Assembly (NCBI RefSeq): GCF_001477625.1
Contig: NZ_CP013692.1
Location: forward strand, 3,534,001-3,598,000
From: Paucibacter sp. KCTC 42545
GTDB lineage: Bacteria; Pseudomonadota; Gammaproteobacteria; Burkholderiales; Burkholderiaceae_C
Direction: 5' to 3'
DNA: 64,000 nt
This document shows, piece after piece, positions 9,414 to 18,139 of this stretch. The position numbers were made by a program, and so were the translations under genes. Position 1 is the first letter of the stretch. The number at the start of each line of letters is the position of its first letter. Below the pieces are notes generated by a model. The model worked only from the letters and a program-made list of their open reading frames with translations, was not told where the DNA came from and ran no database searches.

Positions 9414-10133
9414 TCAGGACCACAGTTCCAGCGGTGGCTCACGCGTCAGCGCCCGCAAGATATCGCTGCGGGACAAGAAGCCGATCAGCGCGCTCTGTTC
9501 ATCCAGCACCGGCATGCCGGGCAGGCGGAAGTCCAGCAGGGCTTGCGCCACTTCCCGCAAGGGCGTGTCGGGGTGGGCGCTGGGCACCGGTGTCCACATC
9601 GCCGCCGAGACCGGGCGCTTGAACCAGGCGGCCCAGGCCGCGCTGTCCTCCAGATCCAAAGGCGTGGGCAGCAAATCGCCGCGCAAAAGCAGGCCCACCA
9701 AATGCCCGCCGGCATTGACCACCGGCGCCTGGCCGACCTTGGCCTCGCTCAAGCGTGCCAGGCCCTCGGCCAGGCTGGCGTCTTGCGGCACGGTGATCAG
9801 CTGGCGGCTCATCAACTCTTCCACCAGACGAAGAGGCTGGCGTGGCGCATCAACGGGCACTCGGGCCTGGGCTTTGGCATAGAGGGCCAGGGCATCGCGC
9901 GGCAGCGGCTCCTCCGCCATCATGGGGGCATCGGGCTGGGGCTCGGCGCGCACCACGCCGCTGGACAGGCCCGGCCATTCATGGGTGAAGCTGGCGTCGC
10001 TCGCATCACTGCCACGCGCGCGCACCGGCGCCACCGCCCGTGCACGCGCCACCGCTTGCACGGGGCCCAGCGAACGCAGGCCTTCGAGGGGGCCGCTGTA
10101 GATGCGGCCGTTGATGCCGTAGACAGTGAACAT
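9414..10133 (-). CDS. CBS-domain pair protein
   Basis: A 239-residue protein. The first ~100 residues are low-complexity and Ala/Pro/Arg-rich. Two tandem CBS motifs follow: about residues 103-160 (VEELMSRQLITVPQDASLAE ... GQAPVVNAGGHLVGLLLRGDLL) and 172-235 (VSAAMWTPVPSAHPDT ... GMPVLDEQSALIGFLSRSDIL). CBS pairs bind adenine nucleotides or related ligands and usually regulate an attached or partner protein. No catalytic domain is attached here. It is convergent with the MtfA-like gene and lies 120 bases downstream of the diguanylate cyclase gene on the same strand. Its partner cannot be named from the sequence. Confidence 0.88.
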   Translation of the reverse strand: MFTVYGINGRIYSGPLEGLRSLGPVQAVARARAVAPVRARGSDASDASFTHEWPGLSSGVVRAEPQPDAPMMAEEPLPRDALALYAKAQARVPVDAPRQPLRLVEELMSRQLITVPQDASLAEGLARLSEAKVGQAPVVNAGGHLVGLLLRGDLLPTPLDLEDSAAWAAWFKRPVSAAMWTPVPSAHPDTPLREVAQALLDFRLPGMPVLDEQSALIGFLSRSDILRALTREPPLELWS

Positions 10134-10253
10134 GCGGGTCAGCCCTGTGGGTGGTTTAGCGTGTTGACGTGATGGCGCGCCGGATCAGTGCAGTGCCGTG
10201 CTGCTCAGTTCAAGCGGCGCGCTGGCGCAGTCTCGCACGGCTGCCGCGCCGGC

Positions 10254-11399
10254 TCAATGCGCCACCTGATTACGGCCACCCACTTTGGCGCGATACATGG
10301 CCGTATCGGCGGCGCCCACCAGGGTGTCTGCCGTATCGGCGGGTGAGATCAAGCCGCCCCAGACCCCGATGCTGATGGTGACACGGATGGTTTGCTGCTC
10401 CCAAGTCGTCGGGCTGCTTTCCACCGCAGCGCGCAAGTCTTCGGCCAGGGTCAGGGCGCCGTCCAGGCTGGTGTCGGGCAGGATCAGCAGAAACTCCTCG
10501 CCGCCGAAGCGGCCGATCTGGTCCTGTTCACGCAGGCGCGACTGCAGGGTTTGGGCCACCGATTGCAAGACTTTGTCGCCCGCCAAATGGCCATAGTTGT
10601 CGTTGACGCGTTTGAAGTGGTCGATGTCCATCATCAACACACTCAAGACCTGACCCTGGCGCCGTGCCCGGGCCACGGCCATGGCCAGCTGGTCAGCGAT
10701 GGCGCGGCGGTTTTGCAAACCGGTCAGCATGTCTTGCATGGCCAACTCGAAATTGCGCCGCTCGGCCCGCTCCATGATCATGTAGATGAAGCCGAGGGAG
10801 TTGCTCAAGACGCCCAGCAAGGCCGCCACGATCAAGAGCGCCACGGCACGCTCGCTCCCCAGGGCCGCATTGTTGATGGGCACCTCCCCGGCCACCAGCA
10901 CCAGCCGAGCCAGCAGAATCACCAACACAAAGGCGAAGGCCGCTACCAGCATGAAGCGACCCCGCCCCTGATGCTGCAGCTTGGGGCTGAGCAAGACGCG
11001 CAGGATCAAGGCAATCTGCACCATGAACACGAGGCTGACGCAAAACACCCGCCAGCGCAGCTGCTCAAACAGCACAAAAGCCGATAACGGGGCCAGCAGC
11101 GCCGGCGACCAAAGCCAGAAACTGCGCCGCATCAATCCGTAAAAGCGCCGCAGCGCCAGCAACATCAAGACCAAGGTACTGGCGTAGGCGGCCGCATTGG
11201 CGGTGACGGCCCAGCGCGGCGACATCAGGTTGCCGGCACCGAACAGCAGTTGCGCGCAAGTGAACGCGCCCAAAGACCAGGCCCAGGCCCAGCGCGGATC
11301 CTCAGGTGATTGCCCCCAGGCCATGACGCAGATCCACAGCCCCATCACCAGCGACATGAGGCTGACCACGACAAACAGTGTCGGCACATCGAGGTTCAT
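10254..11399 (-). CDS. Membrane diguanylate cyclase (GGDEF)
   Basis: A 381-residue inner-membrane protein. Six to seven hydrophobic segments occupy residues 5-208 and probably form a sensor of unknown ligand. A GGDEF domain fills the rest. The active-site motif is GGEEF at 299-303, preceded by the substrate-coordinating MMDIDHFKRVNDNYGH. An RxxD inhibitory site (Arg290-Asp293) sits five residues before the motif, so feedback inhibition by cyclic-di-GMP is expected. It should convert two GTP to cyclic-di-GMP. All catalytic residues are present. Upstream lies the DUF2520 gene on the same strand with about 100 bases between them. Confidence 0.93.
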   Translation of the reverse strand: MNLDVPTLFVVVSLMSLVMGLWICVMAWGQSPEDPRWAWAWSLGAFTCAQLLFGAGNLMSPRWAVTANAAAYASTLVLMLLALRRFYGLMRRSFWLWSPALLAPLSAFVLFEQLRWRVFCVSLVFMVQIALILRVLLSPKLQHQGRGRFMLVAAFAFVLVILLARLVLVAGEVPINNAALGSERAVALLIVAALLGVLSNSLGFIYMIMERAERRNFELAMQDMLTGLQNRRAIADQLAMAVARARRQGQVLSVLMMDIDHFKRVNDNYGHLAGDKVLQSVAQTLQSRLREQDQIGRFGGEEFLLILPDTSLDGALTLAEDLRAAVESSPTTWEQQTIRVTISIGVWGGLISPADTADTLVGAADTAMYRAKVGGRNQVAH

Positions 11400-11501
11400 G
11401 CTTCATTCTAGGGGCCGAGCATCGGCGACCGTAGCGATTCGGCGGCTCTGATTAGGCGGCTGCAACTAGGCCAGGCGGCAGCACCGCCAGCGCCCTGTGA
11501 C

Positions 11502-12394
11502 TCAGGCCTGCAAGCGCTCGCGCAAGCCCTGCAGCGTGGCCTCATCCAGGCGGCCGCTCTGGGCCGCCAAGGCCAGCTGGCGCAGGGCCAGCTGACGGTA
11601 GAAGGACGCATGCTCACCGCCCAATTCGCTCAAGGCTTGCAAGTGCGCGGTGACCACGCCGCCATCGCCGCGCGAGATCGGCCCCGACAGCGCGCCGGCC
11701 AAGCCTCGGCTTTCCGCCGCTTGCAAGGTGCCTCGGGCCAACGGCAACAAGGCCTGCAAGGCCTGCTCCGGCGGCAGGCCGATGCGGGCCCAAATCTGCT
11801 GTGCCTCATCCAGCAGCGAGAGCATGAAGCTGGCGGCATAGCCTGCCGCCGCGTGATACGCCACCCGGCTGCCGGGCGGCAGGCGCAAGGGCTGCATGGC
11901 CAGGCGCAGGGCGAAGCCTTGCAGAAGATCCAACAGGGGCGGCTCGGCCTCGATCGCCACCACGCTGCCCGCCAGCAAGTGCAAGGCACGCTCGGGGTCG
12001 GAAAAAATCTGCAAAGGGTGGAAGCCGCCGACTTGCGCACCCGCCTCGCTGGCCGCGCTCAACACGCTGAGTTCGCTGGCACCGCTGCAATGCACAACGG
12101 CCTGGTCGGCACGCCAGGCCAAGCTTTGCGCCACCGCGGCCAGGGCATCATCCGGCACGGTCAGGAAAACCAAGTCAGCAGTCGCCACGGCCGCCTCGGC
12201 CGACATAGCCTGGCAGCCCGGGATGCGCGCGGCCAGGGCCTGCGCGCTGGCAGCCTGCCGCGAGGCCACGGCCACCACGGCCAAGCCAGCGCCGGCCAGG
12301 GCTCGCGCCAAGGTCTGGCCCAAGCGCCCGGCGCCGATGAAGGCGATGCGCGGCGAGGGTGTGACCTCGCTCGCCAACGGTCCCGCCTGGTCCA

Positions 12395-12395
<1 letters not shown>
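11502..12395 (-). CDS. Rossmann-like and DUF2520 domain protein
   Basis: A 297-residue protein. Residues about 15-130 form an NAD(P)-binding Rossmann domain (FIGAGRLGQTLARALAGAG). The rest is an alpha-helical DUF2520 domain (GFHPLQIFSDPE, YHAAAGYAASFMLSLLDEA) resembling the dimerisation domain of ketopantoate and pyrroline-5-carboxylate reductases. It is probably a cytoplasmic oxidoreductase; the substrate is unknown. The ATG at 12395 shares its A with the stop of the upstream methyltransferase gene (TGATG), so the two genes are translationally coupled. A TTG one codon earlier is possible but less likely. Confidence 0.88.
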
Positions 12396-13243
<848 letters not shown>

Positions 13244-13443
13244 GGTCAAGATTTCTCCGCGCGATGGAACTGAAGATGAAAGAGCCGCGAGTATGGCTTG
13301 CCTGGGCAGACCCTGCCAAAAGCCATGAGCGAAAATAGCCCTCATCCACTGTCCAGCCTTGCAGGCCAAGCGGCCTCCCGCGTCTGGAACACCCCACCAC
13401 CATGCGCAGCAATGCGCCACACCGACTCTGAGCCCTCATCACC

Positions 13444-13788
13444 ATGTCAAACCCATCCGCCTGCCCTGTTTGCACGCTCGAGAACACCTATCGCGACGGC
13501 GCGATGAATATCTGCCCCGATTGCGGCCATGAATGGAGCGATGAAGCAGCGCAAGACGGCGCGACTGAGGACGGCGCCAAGGTGGTGCGCGATGCCAACG
13601 GCCAAGTCTTGGTGGACGGCGACTCCGTCATCCTGATCAAAGACCTCAAGGTCAAGGGCTCGTCCATCGTGCTGAAAAAAGGCAGCAAGGCCAAGGGCAT
13701 ACGCCTGGTCGACGGCGACCACGATGTGGACTGCAAGATCGACGGCGTCAGCCTCAGCCTGAAGTCGGAGTTCTTGAAGAAGGCCTGA
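13444..13788 (+). CDS. yjdM: YjdM/PhnA family zinc-ribbon protein
   Basis: A 114-residue protein with an N-terminal zinc ribbon (two CxxC pairs: CPVC at residues 7-10 and CPDC at about 24-27). It continues into the compact SH3-like PhnA domain ([48 protein letters not shown]). The family was once called alkylphosphonate utilisation protein PhnA, but its biochemical role is not established and no phosphonate genes lie nearby. The protein is full length. It is transcribed toward the Lrp-type regulator gene; an inverted repeat fills the 80-base gap between their ends. Confidence 0.92.
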   Translation: MSNPSACPVCTLENTYRDGAMNICPDCGHEWSDEAAQDGATEDGAKVVRDANGQVLVDGDSVILIKDLKVKGSSIVLKKGSKAKGIRLVDGDHDVDCKIDGVSLSLKSEFLKKA

Positions 13789-13791
13789 AAC

Positions 13792-13866
13792 ACTGGGGTC
13801 AGAGTCAATTTATTTGAGCACACCAACGTCACACCGCCAGCAAAACAATTCGACTCTGACCCCAGT
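13792..13866. repeat. Palindromic REP-like element between convergent genes
   Basis: A perfect 15-base inverted repeat (ACTGGGGTCAGAGTC at 13792-13806 and its complement at 13852-13866) brackets a 45-base centre. AATT-type bases extend the arms imperfectly, and the right arm runs into TTTTT. It occupies essentially the whole gap between the yjdM and Lrp-type stop codons. The GGGGTCAGAGTC arm resembles termini I recall from repetitive palindromes linked to REP-associated transposases in proteobacteria; that link is from memory and inferred. It may also serve as a bidirectional terminator. Confidence 0.72.
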
Positions 13867-13868
13867 TT

Positions 13869-14339
13869 TTAGTCCACGGGCAGCGCCGTCTCGTACTTCA
13901 CTTCGCGCAGCACCACATTGCTGCGCACGCTGGCCACGCCGGGCACTTTGAAGACCTGGCTTTGCAGAAACATGTCGTAGGCCTTCATGTCAGGCACCAC
14001 GACCTTGATGACGTAGTCGGCCTCGCCGGTGATGCCGTGGCATTCGATGATTTCGCGACTGGCCAGCACTAGGCGCTCGAACTGATCCACCGCGCCCTCG
14101 CTGTGACGCACCAGGCTGACATTGGCCAGGACGCAGATATTGAGGCCCAGTTTCTCGCGGTCCACCAGCGCTACATGGCGGCGGATCACGCCCGAGTCCT
14201 CTAGCTCCTTGATGCGCCGCCACACCGGCGTGGCGGACAAGCCCACTTTGTCGGCCAGGGCCTGGGTGCTTTGCCGGCTGTCGGCCTGCAAGGCCTCCAG
14301 AATCTGCCGGGTCGCCCGGTCGAAACGCTCACCATCCAT
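13869..14339 (-). CDS. Lrp/AsnC family transcriptional regulator
   Basis: A 156-residue regulator. An N-terminal winged helix (FDRATRQILEALQADSRQST, then LADKVGLSATPVWRRIKELE) precedes an RAM-type ligand-binding domain (VLASREIIECHGITGEADY, IKVVVPDMKAYDMFLQSQVF). The ATG at 14339 follows GGTGG and gives the normal family length; an in-frame ATG eleven codons upstream is less likely. It is divergent from the 2-oxoacid:ferredoxin oxidoreductase gene with about 120 bases between them. It therefore probably controls that gene, likely sensing an amino acid or its 2-oxoacid. A 15-base palindrome lies just inside the shared region. Confidence 0.92.
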   Translation of the reverse strand: MDGERFDRATRQILEALQADSRQSTQALADKVGLSATPVWRRIKELEDSGVIRRHVALVDREKLGLNICVLANVSLVRHSEGAVDQFERLVLASREIIECHGITGEADYVIKVVVPDMKAYDMFLQSQVFKVPGVASVRSNVVLREVKYETALPVD

Positions 14340-14352
14340 ATCACCACCTTTT

Positions 14353-14367
14353 GAGAGAAATTCTCTC
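14353..14367. promoter_or_regulatory. Palindrome, candidate Lrp-type operator
   Basis: GAGAGAAATTCTCTC is a perfect palindrome around a central A/T base. It lies 14 bases upstream of the regulator start in the divergent region, and related AGAGAAA runs occur further along toward the oxidoreductase promoter (around 14391). Lrp/AsnC proteins commonly bind several phased degenerate palindromes, so this is a plausible autoregulatory and shared operator. Binding is inferred. Confidence 0.5.
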
Positions 14368-14457
14368 ATCAAACCCGTTTCACTGGGTCATAAGAGAAAC
14401 ATCACCCGGATGATGTGAAGAAAAATCTCCGCTTATTCTAAGAATTCGGAGACCGCC

Positions 14458-17400
14458 ATGACAGGCAGCGCAACACCTTCTGCAGACGCCGTCCCGGGCA
14501 CGACCACGGCCCCCGGCCACAGCGCCAGCCTGACCCCGGCCCTGCGCCCCTACAAGCTCTCCGACAACCTGGCCGCCACCAGCGGCGCCGTCTTCATGAC
14601 CGGCACCCAGGCCATCGTGCGCTTGTTGCTCGCGCAAAAGGCCTCGGATGAACGTGCTGGCTTGAACACCGCCGGCTTTGTGTCGGGCTACCGTGGCAGC
14701 CCGCTAGGCATGGTGGATCAGCAGTTGTGGAAGGCCAAGAAGTTCCTTGATGCGGCCAAAGTGAACTTCCTGCCCGCCATCAATGAAGACCTGGCCGCCA
14801 CGGCCTGCCTGGGCGTGCAGCGCGTGGCGCTCGACCCCAAGCGCACGGCCGACGGCGTGTTCGCGATGTGGTACGGCAAGGGCCCTGGCGTGGACCGCTC
14901 GGGCGACGCCTTGAAGCATGGCAATGTCTACGGCACCTCGGCCCAAGGCGGCGTGCTGGTGGTGTGTGGCGACGACCATGGCTGCGTCTCCTCCAGCACC
15001 CCGCACCAAAGCGATCTGGCTCTGCAGGCCTGGCATATGCCCATCGTCCACCCCGGCAATGTGGCGGAGTACCTGGAGTTTGGCCTGTACGGCTGGGCGC
15101 TGAGCCGCTTCTCCTCCACCTGGGTCGGCTTCAAAGCCATCTCGGAAGTGGTGGAGTCGGGCATGACGGTGGATCTGGACACGATCCAGACCGACTTCCA
15201 GCGCCCCGACCATGTGCCGCCGGTCGATCTGCACATCCGCTCGGTGGACCTGCCCTCACTGGAGTTGGAAACCCGGCTGGAGCACAAGATGAACGCCGTC
15301 AAGGCCTTCGCCAAGCTCAACGCCAGCATCGACAAGCACATCGTCGTCAGCCCGCAGGCCACGCTGGGCATCGTCACTGTCGGCAAAGCGCATTACGACT
15401 TCATGGAAGTGCTGCGCCGCTTGCAACTCAGCACCGAAGCTCTGGCAGCCGCCGGCGTGCGGGTCTACAAAGTGGGCCTGGTGTTCCCGCTGGAAAGCAG
15501 CCGCATGCGCGCCTTTGCGCAAGGCCTGAGCGAGCTGCTGGTGATCGAAGAGAAAGCCCCGGTGGTGGAGCGCCAAATCAAAGAGCTGCTCTACCACCTG
15601 CCCGATGCCCAGCGCCCGCGCGTGACCGGCAAGAGCGATGCGGACGGCGCACCGGTGCTGAGCGCCCTGGGTGAGCTGCGCCCCTCGCGCATCATGAGCA
15701 CGGTGGCGCAGTGGCTGGCGCGTTTAGGGCCCAGCCTGGACCGGCGCGAACTGGTGCAAGACTTCCTCACCCCCTGCTTGCTGAGCAATGCCGCCGACGG
15801 CGTGCGCCGCCAGCCCTATTTCTGCTCGGGCTGCCCACACAACACCTCCACCAAGCTGCCCGAGGGCTCACGCGCCCTGGCCGGCATCGGCTGCCACTTC
15901 ATGGCCAGCTGGATGGAACGCGGCACCTCCGGCCTGATCCAGATGGGCGCCGAGGGCGTGGACTGGGCGGCGCACAGCCGCTTCACGACCGAGAAGCATG
16001 TGTTCCAGAACCTGGGCGACGGCACTTACTACCACTCGGGCTATCTGGCGATCCGCCAGGCCATCGCCGCCAAGACCAACATCACCTACAAAATTCTCTA
16101 CAACGACGCCGTCGCCATGACCGGCGGCCAGCCGGTAGACGGCAGCACCAGCGTGCCGCAGATTGCGCGCCAGGTGGAGGCTGAGGGCGTCAAGAAGCTG
16201 GTGATCGTGTCCGACGAGATAGCCAAATACGACGCGCACCGCGGCCTGTTCCCGGCCGGCACCACCTTCCACGACCGCAGCGAGCTGGACGCCGTGCAGC
16301 GCGAGCTGCGCGAGATCCCCGGCGTGACCGTGCTGATCTACGACCAGACCTGCGCCGCCGAGAAACGCCGCCGCCGCAAAAAGGGCGAGTTTGCCGACCC
16401 ACCCAAACGCATCTTCATCAACCAGGCGGTGTGCGAGGGCTGCGGCGACTGCGGCCAGGCCTCCAACTGCCTCTCCGTCGTGCCGGTGGAAACCGACTTC
16501 GGCCGCAAGCGCAGCATCGAGCAATCCAGCTGCAACAAGGACTTCTCTTGCGTCAATGGCTTTTGCCCCAGCTTTGTCTCGGTGCATGGCGCCGAGCTGA
16601 AGAAGCGCCAGGGTGCGGGCTTCAGCGCGCAAGACCTGGCACGCGAAGTGGCCGCGCTGGCGGCGCCTGCCAGCTGGCAATGGAGCGGCCCGTTTGACTT
16701 GCTGGTGACCGGCGTGGGCGGCACCGGCGTGGTCACCGTGGGTGCGCTGGTATCCATGGCCGCGCACTTGGAAGGCAAGCAGGCCTCGGTGCTGGACTTC
16801 ATGGGCTTCGCGCAAAAAGGCGGCTCGGTCCTGAGCTTTGTGCGCCTGGCGCCGACCAAGGAGTTGCTGAACCAGGTGCGCATCGACACCCAGCAGGCCG
16901 ATGTGCTTTTGGCCTGCGACAAGGTGGTGGGCGCCTCGCCCGACGCGCTGGGCACCATCAAGCCCGGCCGCACCATCATCGTGGCCAATACACATGAGCT
17001 GCCCACGGCGGCTTTTGTGCGCAACCCGGACGCCAATCTGCAAGGCGAATCCCTGCTGGCCAAGATGCTGCATGCGGTGGGCGGTGATGCATCGCTCTTG
17101 TCCACCATCGATGCGCAGGCGATTGCCCTGAGCCTGATGGGCGACACCATGCCCAGCAACATCATCATGCTGGGTGCTTGCTACCAGCGCGGCCTGATCC
17201 CTCTGAGCGAAGCGGCGCTGATGCGCGCCATCGAACTCAATGGTGTGGCCGTGGAAGGCAATAAAACCGCCTTCGCGCTGGGTCGCTTGGCGATTGCCGC
17301 GCCGGAGGCCCTGGCGCGCCTGGGCGGCCAGCCCGAGCAAAAGGTGAAGCTGCTGCTGGGTCAGGACAAGCTCGACGGCGCGGATGGCCTGATCGCCCGC

Positions 17401-18078
17401 CGCATCGCGCACCTGACGGCTTACCAAGATGCCGCCTACGCGGCGCGTTATGAGTCCCTGGTCAAGCGCGTGCGCACAGCCGAGGCCCAGCTGGGCGAGG
17501 CGGGAAAAAGCGAGCGCTTGAGCAAGGCCGTGGCCCGCTACTACGCCAAGCTCTTGAGCTACAAAGACGAATGGGAAGTGGCCCGTCTTTACACCGACGG
17601 CAGCTTCGAAGCCAGCCTGAAGGCGCAGTTCGCCAACTGGCAGTCCTTGAGCTTCCACATGGCCCCGCCCCTGCTGGCCAAGCCAGGAGCGGACGGCCGC
17701 GTCAAGAAGGTCGAGCTGGGTTCCTGGACCTTCAAGGCGCTCAAAGTGATGTCCAAGTTCAAGGGTTTGCGCGGCGGCCCGCTGGATCTGTTCGGAAAAA
17801 CCGAGGAGCGCCGCATGGAGCGCGCGCTGATCAGCGAGTACGAAGCCCTGGTGGACGAGCTACTGCAGCACCTCACGGCCGACAAGCTGGAGCTGGCCGT
17901 CAAGCTGGCCCGCCTGCCCGAAAGCATTCGTGGCTACGGCCATGTGAAGCTGGCCAATGTCAGCACGGTGAAGGCGCAGTGGCGTGATCTGCTCGATCGC
18001 TTCCACGGCCGCGCGGCCGAGTCGCTGGCACAAACCGTGGCCATGCCGCAGCGCGTCAAGAGTGTGAGCGAGTTGTAA
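14458..18078 (+). CDS. Indolepyruvate:ferredoxin oxidoreductase family protein, one-chain
   Basis: A 1206-residue fusion. The N-terminal region (about 40-450) is the 2-oxoacid oxidoreductase pyrimidine-type domain (FVSGYRGSPLGMVDQQL). The TPP-binding part is near 475-600 (GIGCHFMASWM, NLGDGTYYHSG, NDAVAMTGGQPVDG). A ferredoxin-like cysteine cluster starts at about residue 659 (CEGCGDCGQASNC) and continues with CNKDFSCVNGFC. A gamma-type domain follows (LVTGVGGTGVVTVGALVSMA, then DFMGFAQKGGSVLSF), with a long helical C-terminus. It should oxidatively decarboxylate aryl- or branched-chain 2-oxoacids to acyl-CoA, reducing an electron carrier. A GGAGA ribosome-binding site precedes the ATG. The divergent Lrp-type gene suggests amino-acid-responsive control. 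Substrate is inferred from the family name only. Confidence 0.93.
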   Translation: MTGSATPSADAVPGTTTAPGHSASLTPALRPYKLSDNLAATSGAVFMTGTQAIVRLLLAQKASDERAGLNTAGFVSGYRGSPLGMVDQQLWKAKKFLDAAKVNFLPAINEDLAATACLGVQRVALDPKRTADGVFAMWYGKGPGVDRSGDALKHGNVYGTSAQGGVLVVCGDDHGCVSSSTPHQSDLALQAWHMPIVHPGNVAEYLEFGLYGWALSRFSSTWVGFKAISEVVESGMTVDLDTIQTDFQRPDHVPPVDLHIRSVDLPSLELETRLEHKMNAVKAFAKLNASIDKHIVVSPQATLGIVTVGKAHYDFMEVLRRLQLSTEALAAAGVRVYKVGLVFPLESSRMRAFAQGLSELLVIEEKAPVVERQIKELLYHLPDAQRPRVTGKSDADGAPVLSALGELRPSRIMSTVAQWLARLGPSLDRRELVQDFLTPCLLSNAADGVRRQPYFCSGCPHNTSTKLPEGSRALAGIGCHFMASWMERGTSGLIQMGAEGVDWAAHSRFTTEKHVFQNLGDGTYYHSGYLAIRQAIAAKTNITYKILYNDAVAMTGGQPVDGSTSVPQIARQVEAEGVKKLVIVSDEIAKYDAHRGLFPAGTTFHDRSELDAVQRELREIPGVTVLIYDQTCAAEKRRRRKKGEFADPPKRIFINQAVCEGCGDCGQASNCLSVVPVETDFGRKRSIEQSSCNKDFSCVNGFCPSFVSVHGAELKKRQGAGFSAQDLAREVAALAAPASWQWSGPFDLLVTGVGGTGVVTVGALVSMAAHLEGKQASVLDFMGFAQKGGSVLSFVRLAPTKELLNQVRIDTQQADVLLACDKVVGASPDALGTIKPGRTIIVANTHELPTAAFVRNPDANLQGESLLAKMLHAVGGDASLLSTIDAQAIALSLMGDTMPSNIIMLGACYQRGLIPLSEAALMRAIELNGVAVEGNKTAFALGRLAIAAPEALARLGGQPEQKVKLLLGQDKLDGADGLIARRIAHLTAYQDAAYAARYESLVKRVRTAEAQLGEAGKSERLSKAVARYYAKLLSYKDEWEVARLYTDGSFEASLKAQFANWQSLSFHMAPPLLAKPGADGRVKKVELGSWTFKALKVMSKFKGLRGGPLDLFGKTEERRMERALISEYEALVDELLQHLTADKLELAVKLARLPESIRGYGHVKLANVSTVKAQWRDLLDRFHGRAAESLAQTVAMPQRVKSVSEL

Positions 18079-18139
18079 GGCGAGTTTCTGAGGCGGATGC
18101 CTTGGTCGCAGCCGCGGCCAAGGTCCGCTAACGGATCAC

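Noticed and set aside
15868..17658. Minus-strand open frame opposite the indolepyruvate oxidoreductase
   Set aside because: It is a shadow of a gene with intact TPP, iron-sulfur and gamma-domain motifs.
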